Notes: generated from the letters alone by a model not told the origin. DNA of 13,437 bases from Spirochaetia bacterium (GCA_021286925.1 JAJTBL010000019.1:1-13437); one strand, 5' to 3'. Counted from the first letter of the stretch, positions 1 through 7,422 are shown. Translations and numbers: made by a program.

Positions 1-148
1 AGCCGCTCTGGCTCGCTGTCTGCGCTCCTGCCGCGGTCATGATAACCATCCCGAACATGAGGATGAAAAAGAACTTCGCAGTGAAGACTCCCGCTAGTCC
101 GCGCATCCGTTTTGCTCTGGCTTTTCCGATTTGAGCACCCATTTTCAT
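1..148 (-). CDS. Secreted protein, N-terminal fragment (5' partial, runs off the left edge)
   Basis: A reading frame on the minus strand opens at an ATG at 148 and stays open for 49 codons to the window edge. It encodes a typical export signal: a basic n-region (K-A-R-A-K-R-M-R-G, residues 9-17), a hydrophobic stretch rich in F, I, L and M (about residues 21-40), then T-A-A-G-A-Q with a plausible signal peptidase I site after AGA. In-frame ATGs also lie at 154 and 142. I prefer 148 because a GGGGAG ribosome-binding site (155-160) sits six bases before it, whereas it abuts the ATG at 154. There is no lipobox cysteine in the visible part. The mature domain lies outside the window, so its function cannot be judged. 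The signal peptide call is good; the product is unknown. Confidence 0.65.
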   Translation of the reverse strand, partial: MKMGAQIGKARAKRMRGLAGVFTAKFFFILMFGMVIMTAAGAQTASQSG

Positions 149-161
149 CACCATCTCCCCT

Positions 162-203
162 GCTGAACGATACTTTTCTGCGAAAACTGAGGAAACGTTC
201 AGC
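162..203 (-). promoter_or_regulatory. Nested inverted repeat in the presumed leader of the secreted-protein gene
   Basis: GCTGAACG (162-169) and CGTTCAGC (196-203) are a perfect 8-base inverted repeat enclosing 26 bases. Inside lies a second perfect hairpin, TTTTC-TGC-GAAAA (174-186). On the minus strand the outer stem ends two bases before the GGGGAG ribosome-binding site of the gene starting at 148, so an RNA hairpin here could affect translation. It could equally be a DNA operator. The structure is seen directly; the regulatory role is inferred. Confidence 0.4.
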
Positions 204-235
204 TTCTTAATAGTTTCCTGCGAAAATGAGGATAC
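171..235. repeat. Two imperfect direct repeats of about 25 bases
   Basis: The copies lie at 171-196 and 211-235, about 40 bases apart. They share the blocks CTGCGAAAA and TGAGGA in the same order, separated by one extra base in the first copy, with similar flanks (TA.TTT before, AC after). Each copy holds a small TTTYCTGCGAAA-type hairpin. In addition, CTGCGAA (218-224) and TTCGCAG (236-242) form a perfect 7-base inverted repeat. The position upstream of the minus-strand secreted-protein gene suggests paired protein-binding sites or leader structures. No known family was recognised. Confidence 0.4.
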
Positions 236-379
236 TTCGCAGTACCTGAGATGTCAAGTTGCAGACAGGGCAGCTTCCGAATAGAAGCTCGTTTTCCTGC
301 AAAATTTACGATAGAGAAGGACAGCGAACCGGACTCCTCCCCAAACATCCCAACTCTGTACGACTCAAGGCGCCGGGAT

Positions 380-421
380 AAAAAAAAGCGACCCACCCTG
401 CGGCGGATCGCTCTTTTTTTT
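380..421. terminator. Bidirectional intrinsic terminator
   Basis: AGCGA (387-391) pairs with TCGCT (408-412). The stem continues inward through CC/GG pairs (393-394 with 405-406, 396-397 with 402-403), interrupted by two mismatches, around a CTGC loop. It is flanked by a run of A on the left (380-387) and a run of T on the right (414-421), so it should stop transcription in both directions. It stands between two divergent protein genes, where no mRNA end is expected. This suggests that a short transcript, most likely from the minus strand, ends here, or that the site insulates the two genes. Confidence 0.75.
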
Positions 422-424
422 CTA

Positions 425-590
425 AAAACTCGAATTAGGGCGCTGCTTTCCGGAGGTGCAGGCCGAGGGCGGTGCGAGGCGGGAAACCGGGCCAGTAGCT
501 ATAGTTGGGCGCCTTTGTGCCGTCGTTCGAATTCCCTCATCTTGCCCTTGCATTTGCAGCATCAATGCATTACGGTTGCTTTGTGAAGGG
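425..590 (-). ncRNA. Possible small RNA of unknown family (hypothetical)
   Basis: This GC-rich, gene-free stretch lies between an extended -10-like box on the minus strand (TGCTATACT, read from 599 to 591) and the bidirectional terminator at 380-421, which would bound a transcript of roughly 200 nucleotides. It contains a hairpin at 439-464 (GGC-CTGC pairing with GCAG-GCC, one bulged base) and a 3-bp stem capped by a GAAA tetraloop at 480-489. No match to tRNA, tmRNA, RNase P RNA, SRP RNA, 6S RNA or a known riboswitch was convincing. No open frame here looks like a protein. The claim rests only on promoter-like and terminator-like ends plus local structure. Confidence 0.25.
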
Positions 591-665
591 AGTATAGCAC
601 GCTGATCGCCAGAATTCGGCTTTCCTGGTTTTTAAGCATGGCGGCCGCGGCAAGAGAGGCTCACC

Positions 666-2759
666 ATGGAGAAATCGGGAAACCAGCCAGCTGACACAAA
701 GCACGCCCCGGCTCCAAATCATAATACTATAGAAATTCCATCGTCGCTCCTCATTCAATGCATCCAGGACGAAGTGTGGTATGCAGACACAAGCGGGCAC
801 TTTATTCTCGCCAACCCCTGCGCCTGTGAAGCCTTTGCTCTCGAAAATATTCATAATCTGGACATTGCCGAGTTCGCCGCAAGCCTCGAAGTTTTCCGCC
901 CCGACGGCAGTCCGAGGCCGATTGAGGAAGCCCCGCCGCTCAGGGCTCTGCGGGGAGAATCGGTCGTGGAGCAGGAGGAAATTGTCAAGCTTCCCAAGAG
1001 CGGCCAGCTCCGATACCGGCTGGTCACTTCAAGTCCGGTGCGGGATTCCGAAGGGAAAATAATCGGCTGTGTTTCGGTGGTTCACGATATCACTGATAAA
1101 AAACAGGCAGAACTTCGCCTTGAGCGTGAAAGAGCGTTTTTTGATCACCTGATCGAAGCAGCGCCGGAAGGCATCGCGATCACGGACAAGGCTGGCATCA
1201 TTTTAAAGAGCAATGCCGAATTCAGTCGAATTTTCGGCTATTCGCAGGAAGAGGCGCTTGGCAAGCAGATTGATGATCTTATCGCGCCGCCGGATCATGA
1301 AGCCGAAGCCAGAAATCTGACAGCCTCGCTCATGCATGGCGGAACCGTGTCGCTGGAATCACAGCGAAGGAAAAAAGACGGCAGTCTGCTTGATGTCTGG
1401 GTTATAGGCGCTCCAATAATCGTGAGCGGGCGGGAAGAGGCGGTATTCGCCATCTACCGGGATATCAGTGAAAAAACCAAGAGCGAGCGTGAGCGGGAAA
1501 AAGAGACTGTTCGGCTGAAAAGCCTTGTCAGCATCCTTCAGCATCAGTCCGACAGCCTGCAGGAATTCCTGAATTATGCGCTGGATCAGGCAATCCAGCT
1601 CACGGGTAGCAAAATCGGCTATATCTATCACTACAGTGAAGAAAAGCAGCATTTTACTTTGAATACCTGGTCCCGCGACGTCATGCCGGCATGTACGGTT
1701 ATTGATCAAGTTAAAGAATATGACCTCCGCGATACTGGGTTCTGGGGTGAAGTCGTGCGCCAGCGAAAGCCCATCGTCAACAATAACTTTGCTGCGCCGA
1801 ATCCCCTTAAAAAAGGTACACCGGACGGTCATGTACCGCTCAACAAATTCATGTCCATACCGGTTTTTTCTGACGGCAAAATTGTGGGGGTCGTTGGACT
1901 TGCCAATAAAAACGAAGACTATACGGAAACCGATATTCTGCAGACCTCCCTCTTGATGGAAGCTGTCTGGAAAGTTGTCGACAGGCTCAAAGCTGAAGAT
2001 GCCCTGAAAAAGCTGAATGATGAGCTCGAAAAACGTGTTTCCCAGCGGACAGCCGCGCTTGAAGCCGCCAATAAGGAACTTGAATCGTTTTCCTATTCCG
2101 TATCCCATGATTTAAAGTCCCCGCTCCGCGCCATAGAAGGTTTTACCGAAATTTTCCTGAACGAATTTGGCTCTTCGGTGCCGCCGGAAGGGCTCAGGCT
2201 GTTGGAGCGTGTCAGGCAAAACGCCCTTCACATGAATGACCTGATCGAATCCCTGCTGGGGCTTTCGAGAATCACGCAATGGGATGTGGATATCCGGATG
2301 GTGGACCTGTCAGCCTTAGCTGCTGATATCCGCGACGAAATGAGCCCCGCCTGGGGCAGCCGAAAAATTCAATTCGACATAGAGCCTGGCATGAAAACAC
2401 GAGGAGACGCGCGCCTTCTGAGAATAATCCTGCAGAATTTGATCGGCAATGCAGTAAAATTTACTTTGCGGAACAAGAAAGCGCGGATCAGCATCGGATC
2501 AGCGCTCAATTCCAAGGGTCAGACCGAATATTTTGTCCGCGATAATGGGGTCGGCTTTGACATGAAATATGCGGATAAGCTCTTTGTCGCGTTCCAGCGC
2601 CTGCATTCCGATAAGGATTTCCCAGGGAGCGGCATCGGGCTGGCCAATGTTGCCCGCGCGGTACGGCGGCATGGCGGCACCATTCGGGCTGAAGGTGAGC
2701 CTGAGCGGGGAGCGGCGTTTTATTTTACCATCCCTCCCCTGGCTCCCGAATTTGTTTAG
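666..2759 (+). CDS. Soluble hybrid-sensing histidine kinase, PAS-PAS-GAF-HisKA-HATPase
   Basis: This 697-residue sensor kinase should autophosphorylate on a histidine and pass the phosphate to a response regulator. The order of domains is PAS (about 25-145, with a PAC-like VVHDITDKKQAE end), PAS (about 153-272, ending YRDISEKTKSE), GAF (about 285-440), a coiled linker (440-475), the HisKA dimerisation helix with H481 in SVSHDLKSPLR, and a HATPase_c domain. The kinase domain keeps the N box (NLIGNAVKF, 591-599), G1 (DNGVG, 626-630), F box (FVAFQRL, 640-646) and G2 (GSGIGLA, 654-660), so it should be active. There is no membrane segment or signal peptide, so it senses in the cytoplasm. GAGAGG (654-659) is a good ribosome-binding site for the ATG. 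No response regulator lies in the window, so it is an orphan here. Its stop codon overlaps the stop of the convergent ACT gene by four bases. The signal sensed is unknown. Confidence 0.93.
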   Translation: MEKSGNQPADTKHAPAPNHNTIEIPSSLLIQCIQDEVWYADTSGHFILANPCACEAFALENIHNLDIAEFAASLEVFRPDGSPRPIEEAPPLRALRGESVVEQEEIVKLPKSGQLRYRLVTSSPVRDSEGKIIGCVSVVHDITDKKQAELRLERERAFFDHLIEAAPEGIAITDKAGIILKSNAEFSRIFGYSQEEALGKQIDDLIAPPDHEAEARNLTASLMHGGTVSLESQRRKKDGSLLDVWVIGAPIIVSGREEAVFAIYRDISEKTKSEREREKETVRLKSLVSILQHQSDSLQEFLNYALDQAIQLTGSKIGYIYHYSEEKQHFTLNTWSRDVMPACTVIDQVKEYDLRDTGFWGEVVRQRKPIVNNNFAAPNPLKKGTPDGHVPLNKFMSIPVFSDGKIVGVVGLANKNEDYTETDILQTSLLMEAVWKVVDRLKAEDALKKLNDELEKRVSQRTAALEAANKELESFSYSVSHDLKSPLRAIEGFTEIFLNEFGSSVPPEGLRLLERVRQNALHMNDLIESLLGLSRITQWDVDIRMVDLSALAADIRDEMSPAWGSRKIQFDIEPGMKTRGDARLLRIILQNLIGNAVKFTLRNKKARISIGSALNSKGQTEYFVRDNGVGFDMKYADKLFVAFQRLHSDKDFPGSGIGLANVARAVRRHGGTIRAEGEPERGAAFYFTIPPLAPEFV

Positions 2760-3223
2760 AAATTATCGATCAGCTCCCAGCTTGAGCCTTTTTTCGTGCC
2801 TTCCACTTTATCCTGTGTCAGGTAGCCGACAACTCCTGTCTTGAGCAATTCAATCGCTTTGTCAATTTCGCTGATTCTGAAAATGAAAACGGCATGGTTT
2901 TCGCTTTTTTCGCCGAAGCCATAGACATATTCAATATTGAGTCCATTTGCCTTCAGAATTTCCAGAATTTTCATGAACCCGCCCGGCCTGTCTTCCGCTT
3001 TGAGGGCGAACACTTCCACCGAGTTCGCGAAATACCCCTGCTCTTTCAGCAGTTTCATGGCTAAATCGAATTTATCCACAATCAGGTGAACCGTGCTGAA
3101 TTCGCGGCTCTCTGTCACAAACAGACTGCGAATATCGATATCGGCCTGATGCAGGAGCTTTGCCATCTCATACAATTTGCCTGCCGTGTTTTCCAGCACC
3201 ACATTGATCTGCTGTATTTTCAT
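2756..3223 (-). CDS. Tandem ACT-domain protein
   Basis: This 155-residue protein is made of two ACT-like domains and nothing else. The first (about 5-68) has the pattern INVVLENTAGKLYEMAKLL...IDIRSL, and the second (about 70-140) has VFALKAEDRPGGFMKILEIL...NIEYVYGF. The P/A-G-K/G-F turn followed by a helix is typical of ACT domains, which bind small ligands, usually amino acids. Stand-alone tandem ACT proteins of this size are common in anaerobes, often as predicted amino-acid-binding regulators; their ligand is rarely known. AAGGAGG lies just upstream of the ATG at 3223 and fixes the start. The gene is convergent with the histidine kinase and divergent from the HAD phosphatase. The fold is confident; the role is not established by the context. 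Confidence 0.85.
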   Translation of the reverse strand: MKIQQINVVLENTAGKLYEMAKLLHQADIDIRSLFVTESREFSTVHLIVDKFDLAMKLLKEQGYFANSVEVFALKAEDRPGGFMKILEILKANGLNIEYVYGFGEKSENHAVFIFRISEIDKAIELLKTGVVGYLTQDKVEGTKKGSSWELIDNF

Positions 3224-3270
3224 CGGGTCCTCCTTGGTATGCTTTTTTATTGTGTAGGTATCAAATGTAC

Positions 3271-3348
3271 TCTCAACTTTGGGATTTTTCCATACCTTAC
3301 TTCGAATTTGATGTCCGCCGTGCTATGATGCAGGCAAGGCAGGAGTCT
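3271..3348 (+). promoter_or_regulatory. Extended -10 promoter for the HAD phosphatase gene
   Basis: TGCTATGAT (3321-3329) is a good extended -10 element; the -35 region (TTCGAA at 3301-3306) is poor, as extended -10 promoters tolerate. Transcription would start near 3336, leaving a short leader that carries GGCAGGAG before the ATG at 3349. This supports 3349 over the upstream TTG (3250) and ATG (3265) as the start. On the other strand, TTGAGA (3276 to 3271) with a weak CACAAT box downstream may serve the ACT gene, at low confidence. Confidence 0.45.
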
Positions 3349-4119
3349 ATGGAAATAATTCGCGAAAAAAGCGCCTTCATCATCGATATGGACGGAGTCA
3401 TTTACCACGGCAACCGCCTGCTGAAAGGCGCGGCGGAATTTGTCGCCTGGCTGAAAGAGAGCGGGAAGCGCTTTCTGTTTTTGACGAATTCGAGCGAGCG
3501 CTCCCCTGAGGAGTTGTCGCAAAAAATGGCGCGGCTGGGCATCGAGGTTGGGAAGGAGCATTTTTACACAAGCGCGCTGGCGACCGCTGGATTCCTCGCG
3601 AGTCAGCGGCCGAAGGGTTCAGCCTATGTCATCGGCGAACCGGGGCTCATCCACGCCCTCTATGACGCTGGCTACACCATGAACAATGTGAATCCGGATT
3701 ATGTGGTGGTGGGCGAGGCGCGTTCGTACAGTCTCGATACTGTTGAGAAAGCGGTCAGGCTGGTGCTGGAAGGAGCTCGGCTGATCGGAACCAACCCCGA
3801 TTTGACGGGGCCGGGCGAAAACGGGCTTGTTCCCGCCTGCGGATCGCTGGTGGCGCCGATTGAGCTCGCGACAGGCCGAAAAGCGTATTTTGTCGGCAAG
3901 CCGAACCCCCTCATGATGCGCCACGCGCTGAGGCGGCTGGGCGCGACCCGCGAAGAGACCGTGATCATCGGAGACCGGATGGATACGGACATCATCGCGG
4001 GTATCGAGTCGGATATCGAAACGGTGCTGGTGCTGTCCGGTGTTACGTCACGAGACGATATCGGACGATACCCCTACGCTCCCCGCCACATTCTGGAAGG
4101 TGTTTTCGAGATTCCATGA
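3349..4119 (+). CDS. HAD-IIA phosphatase, NagD/AraL-like
   Basis: With the start at 3349 the protein has 256 residues, the usual size for the NagD-like HAD-IIA sugar and nucleotide phosphatases. All four HAD motifs are present: DMDG with nucleophile D13 and acid/base D15, FLTNSS with T46, K184 in GKPNP, and GDRMDTD with metal ligands D209 and D214. The cap region between motifs II and III is the alpha/beta type of subclass IIA. The substrate is probably a sugar phosphate, nucleotide or related phosphoester; the sequence does not decide. An upstream TTG at 3250 would add 33 residues that do not look like the family, and the ribosome-binding site AGGAG (3341-3345) lies just before 3349. Its last 24 codons overlap the 3' end of the convergent ribulokinase gene antisense. 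AraL of Bacillus, a relative, sits in an arabinose operon, so the neighbouring araB is suggestive but not proof. Confidence 0.88.
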   Translation: MEIIREKSAFIIDMDGVIYHGNRLLKGAAEFVAWLKESGKRFLFLTNSSERSPEELSQKMARLGIEVGKEHFYTSALATAGFLASQRPKGSAYVIGEPGLIHALYDAGYTMNNVNPDYVVVGEARSYSLDTVEKAVRLVLEGARLIGTNPDLTGPGENGLVPACGSLVAPIELATGRKAYFVGKPNPLMMRHALRRLGATREETVIIGDRMDTDIIAGIESDIETVLVLSGVTSRDDIGRYPYAPRHILEGVFEIP

Positions 4120-5820
4120 TTCGATGAACGTACCGAATTCCTTATATCGCTGGTACAGCGCCGCATAGACGGGCACCGCGGCGGGGTCCGGCTCCACAAC
4201 TGCTTCTATGCGGGGGCGCATGGCTTTCTGTGCTTCAGGGATGCTCCGATGGATGCCTGCAACCACGGAGGCGAACATGCCGGCGCCCAGCGCGACACAC
4301 TGATCGCTGGACACAATTTCCACGGGCTTTCCCAGCACATCCGCGACTATCCGCATGACCAGCCTGGATTTTCGGGCGACGCCGCCGATGGCGCGGATTT
4401 TTTCGATATGCACGCCTTCCTCGATAAAACGGTCGATGATGGCGCGGGAGCCGAACGCGGTGGCTTCAATCAGGGCGCGGTAGATCATGGGGGCTGTCGT
4501 CCCGAGGCTCAGGTTGGCCAGCGCTCCTTTCAGCTTCTGGTTAGCGTCGGGAGTACGGCGGCCGTTCATCCAGTCGAGGGCGATGACGCCGGCTTTGCCG
4601 GGAGCGAGCTTGGCGGCTTCCTCCTCGAGCCAGACCATCAGCATGTCTTTGGCATGAGCCGCGGCAGCCTGGCAATTGGGCGACTCGTCTTGCGCGATTT
4701 TTTCGAGCGGCCAGAACAGCAGATTACGGAACCAGGCGTAAACGTCGCCGAAAGCACTCTGTCCCGCTTCATAGCCAAGCAGGCCGGGGATAATGGAGCC
4801 GTCAACCTGGCCGCAGATGCCGCTCACGGTTTTGCCGGTATCCGGCCCGACAATCATGTCACAGGTGGAGGTGCCCATGACTTTGAGGAGGACACCTTCT
4901 TCCACCCCGCCGCCGACCGCGCCCATGTGGGCATCGAGGGCGCCGACCGCGACCGGAATGCCTGCAGGGAGCCCCAGTTTGGCAGACCAGTCCTTGCTGA
5001 GCGCACCAAAAACAGTATCCGACGGAAAGGTCTCGGTTCCGAGCGTTTTCTTAATCCTTGGCAGCCCGGGATGGACCTGCGCAAGGAAGGCGTCATCCGG
5101 ATATCCGCCAAAATCTTCATGCCACATCGCCTTGTGCCCCATGGCACAGCGGCTGCGCTTCAGCTGAGCAAAGACATCCCGGGAAGCTGATTCCGGCGGT
5201 ACGGCGCCGCTGAGCGATGTCAGGCCGGTAAGCAAAGCCGGCATCCAGTCGCAGTGCTCCACAAAACTGACTGCCGCTGATGCCACGCTGGCATTGGTGC
5301 TCAAAAGGTGCGCTGCCTTTGCCCAGAACCATTCGGAAGAATAGATGCCGCCTTCATATTGCAGGTAATCGGCGCCGCCGGCATTAACCCACGCTCGGGC
5401 GGCTTCATTGATTCGATCCGCTTCTTCAATGGCTGAATGATCTTTCCAGAGCACGAACATGGCATCGGGGTCGTTTTCAAAACCGGGCAGAAGGGCCAGC
5501 GGAACCAGCTGGGCGCTGACAGCGCAGGGTGTTGAGCCAGTTGTGTCCACCGCGATCCCCCGCACCTTGGCCAGCAATTCGGTTCCGCCCGGCGTTGCCG
5601 CGATGGTGTGCGCTGCGCTGACCAGCGTTTCGACATAATCCAGGGGATGCTGTCTGAAAATATTCCGCGCCGGGTCGCAGAACAGTCCTTTCGCCCAGCG
5701 AGGGTACTGCGCGACAGCCTGCGCAAGCTCGGCGCCGTTCGCGGCATCGATGACAACTACCCGGCAGGAATCGGTTCCGTAATCTATGCCGAGTACGAGG
5801 GTATCGGGTACTGTCTGCAT
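4048..5820 (-). CDS. araB: Ribulokinase (FGGY family)
   Basis: This 590-residue protein would phosphorylate ribulose (L-ribulose in arabinose use) to ribulose 5-phosphate with ATP in the cytoplasm. The N-terminal FGGY domain opens with LGIDYGTDSCR (10-20) and carries the ribulokinase-type VDTTGSTPC (91-99) and YSSEWFWAK (160-168) segments. The catalytic aspartate is D296 in GALDAHMG. The C-terminal domain has KVMGTSTCDM (313-322), GGVARKSRLVMRI (479-491) and LGAGMFASV (511-519). GGGAGG seven bases before the ATG at 5820 supports the start. The body matches the AraB type (E. coli AraB has 566 residues). The last 20 or so residues after FIESWN form a tail antisense to the HAD phosphatase gene. 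The gene lies 82 bases downstream of the GH13 gene on the same strand, so the two may be co-transcribed. No isomerase (AraA) or epimerase (AraD) is in the window. Confidence 0.9.
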   Translation of the reverse strand: MQTVPDTLVLGIDYGTDSCRVVVIDAANGAELAQAVAQYPRWAKGLFCDPARNIFRQHPLDYVETLVSAAHTIAATPGGTELLAKVRGIAVDTTGSTPCAVSAQLVPLALLPGFENDPDAMFVLWKDHSAIEEADRINEAARAWVNAGGADYLQYEGGIYSSEWFWAKAAHLLSTNASVASAAVSFVEHCDWMPALLTGLTSLSGAVPPESASRDVFAQLKRSRCAMGHKAMWHEDFGGYPDDAFLAQVHPGLPRIKKTLGTETFPSDTVFGALSKDWSAKLGLPAGIPVAVGALDAHMGAVGGGVEEGVLLKVMGTSTCDMIVGPDTGKTVSGICGQVDGSIIPGLLGYEAGQSAFGDVYAWFRNLLFWPLEKIAQDESPNCQAAAAHAKDMLMVWLEEEAAKLAPGKAGVIALDWMNGRRTPDANQKLKGALANLSLGTTAPMIYRALIEATAFGSRAIIDRFIEEGVHIEKIRAIGGVARKSRLVMRIVADVLGKPVEIVSSDQCVALGAGMFASVVAGIHRSIPEAQKAMRPRIEAVVEPDPAAVPVYAALYQRYKEFGTFIESWNLENTFQNVAGSVGVSSDIVS

Positions 5821-5902
5821 CGTTCAGCCTCCCGGGTGCAGAAAAATTCGACCTCAAGTCTGCAATGGCGCGGTTTTATGCGCCCATCACAGCATCATTT
5901 TT

Positions 5903-7323
5903 TCACAGCTTTCCGGCGCTGACAAGAAGCGGCTCAAGGCCAGCAGTCACATTCCCTGCAAGCGAAACCGCCGCGCCTGAAATCATGTCGTACCCCTTGA
6001 TGGGATAGGGCAGGCTCACCTGCTGGGCTGAGCCGGAAAAATTCAGCAGCGCGCAAAAGTCCGGCGCACCTTTTGAGGCGCCGGCTGACATGACAGCTGA
6101 GGCGCCGGCCCGCCGTTCGACAAGAATCACATCCGGCGTCAGCTCGCGCCAAGCAAACTGCGCGGCATTTTTTGCGGCATATTGCTGCGCTTTGGCCTTG
6201 ATTCGCTGTGAGGCAGAAAAAACTCGCTGGAAAAATTCGTAAAATTCCGGATCCGCGCTCTCCCAGGCAACCGGCTCTTTTTCAAAAAGGCTCGGCCGAT
6301 GTTTGATGGCCATCTCTGCCCCATATAGACAAAAGTAACACCCGGCAGAAGCTGGTACAGCACCGTCCAGTTTTTTAAAAGCGCTTTTGAGGCAAAACGA
6401 TCGGCGGCCCGCTCCTGGTCGTGATTTTCAAGATATCGAATTTTTCGGGCTGTCTTCGGGTAGAGCGTTTCCTGCGTATACAGATATTCGAGATAATAGC
6501 TCAGTGGTTTTTCGCCGGACCAGACTTTTTCCAGCCGTTCCCAGCCGTCATAATCATAGGTCAGGTCGAATGCGGCGTGCAGTTCAGGCTCAGACCACGC
6601 GCCAAAGCCGCGGTCGCGCATTTCCTTGAGAAAGCGCGGATGCACACTTTCAGCCAGCCAAAGGACGGGGAACCGCTCTTTTCTGAGTCCCGGGTCGTAT
6701 TGATTGACGCGCTGGCGTGCCTGTTTCCAGAAATCCACCGGCACCAGCGAGGCGACATCACAGCGGAAACCGTCAACGCCGGCTGACTTCCAGAAATTCA
6801 GTATGGAAATCAATTCGATCCATAATTCCGGCGAAGTGCTGTAATCGAAATCCACGACATCGGACCAGTCCTCGCATTTTCTGCCTGGTTTGGGCAGACT
6901 GCCGTGCGCGTGCATGCGTTCGTGGCGCTCGGCCTTGTCTTGTTCCGGCGAGCCTGACGAACCATGGAAAAACCATTCAGGATGCTCGCGCGCCAGCACT
7001 GAATCGGGCGAGGTATGGTTGTACACAACGTCGATCATCACTTTGAAGCCGCGCTGGTGGGCGGCGTCCAGAAATTGCTTAAAATCCTCCATCGTGCCCA
7101 GTTCCGGGTTGACTGCCCGGTAATCGGAAATAGCGTAGGGACTACCCAGGCTGCCCTTTCTATCTTCCTTTCCGATCGGATGAATGGGGGTCAAATAGAG
7201 CCAGGAAAAACCCATGGCCTTTATTCGGTCGAGGTGGGCTATGGCGGCGGCGAAGGTGCCTTCCTGGGTAAAATTTCTCAGGTAGATTTGATAGATACTT
7301 TCGGTTTCCGGTACTGCTTCCAT
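5903..7323 (-). pseudogene. GH13 alpha-amylase-family glycosidase, interrupted by a single-base frameshift
   Basis: Reading from 7323, the protein is a GH13 TIM barrel: region I DVVYNH (98-103), region II GFRCDVA with nucleophile D189, region III LAESVH with acid/base E225, and region IV ENHDQE with H301 and D302. At FVYMGQ (331-336) the frame runs into an unrelated 58-residue tail and stops at 6139. Shifting by one base at 6314-6316 restores Q-E-M-A-I-K-H and continues in frame to a stop at 5903 with a good domain C. The expected codon is GAG, and only AG is present. Corrected, the protein has about 473 residues, a reasonable length. There is no signal peptide, so it would act in the cytoplasm on maltodextrin- or sucrose-like sugars; the exact specificity cannot be read. 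AGGAG seven bases upstream fixes the start. The lesion may be a sequencing error, a recent mutation or, less likely, a programmed shift. The parts are 7323-6139 and 6313-5903. Confidence 0.85.
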
Positions 7324-7359
7324 GAATAACTCCTATGATGGCGTGTACGGCGCCAAACC

Positions 7360-7389
7360 TTGACCATTATAGAACAAAGATTCTATGCT
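7360..7389 (+). promoter_or_regulatory. Promoter for the crcB-cob operon, overlapping a divergent promoter
   Basis: TTGACC (7360-7365) and TATGCT (7384-7389), 18 bases apart, form a plausible sigma-70 promoter for the plus-strand operon. On the minus strand, ATTATA (7366-7371) reads as a perfect TATAAT -10 box suited to the GH13 gene, though its -35 region is weak. The predicted leader before crcB is under 30 nucleotides, too short for a fluoride or cobalamin riboswitch. These are sequence matches only. Confidence 0.4.
7369..7386. promoter_or_regulatory. Candidate operator between divergent genes
   Basis: ATAGAA (7369-7374) and TTCTAT (7381-7386) make a perfect 6-base inverted repeat with a 6-base spacer. 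It lies within both predicted promoters of the 99-base gap between the GH13 gene and crcB. A dimeric repressor bound here could control both directions. The sequence is AT-rich and could arise by chance, and no regulator gene is adjacent. Confidence 0.3.
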
Positions 7390-7422
7390 GTTCCATATTC
7401 TCCATCGTGAGGCAGGTTTCCG

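Noticed and set aside
431..465. SRP RNA core on the minus strand (TCCGGAA followed by AGCAGC)
   Set aside because: The GGA that closes the tetraloop stem in SRP RNA is missing and the flanks do not pair as SRP helix 5-8.
440..510. SAM-I riboswitch on the minus strand (ACTGGCCCG)
   Set aside because: Only a short block matches; the kink-turn, GGUGC and closing stem are absent.
517..545. tRNA T-arm (GTTCGAAT)
   Set aside because: The bases flanking the loop do not pair and no acceptor or anticodon stem fits on either strand.
251..586. 111-codon open frame on the plus strand
   Set aside because: It runs through the intrinsic terminator, is rich in arginine and serine in a way typical of chance frames, and has no ribosome-binding site.
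3250..3348. N-terminal extension of the HAD phosphatase from TTG 3250
   Set aside because: The extra 33 residues do not fit the family, and a promoter and ribosome-binding site point to 3349.
4249..5190. 313-codon open frame antisense to the ribulokinase gene
   Set aside because: It is a shadow of a strongly conserved GC-rich gene and resembles no protein family.
7324..7422. Fluoride riboswitch before crcB (GGCG...GGCGCCAAAC seen at 7340-7358)
   Set aside because: The conserved GAUG and the closing CUAC-type segments are not in the right order, and the predicted leader is too short to hold the motif.
7324..7422. Cobalamin riboswitch controlling the cob operon
   Set aside because: The gap is only 99 bases, well under the size needed, and no B12-box-like sequence is visible.
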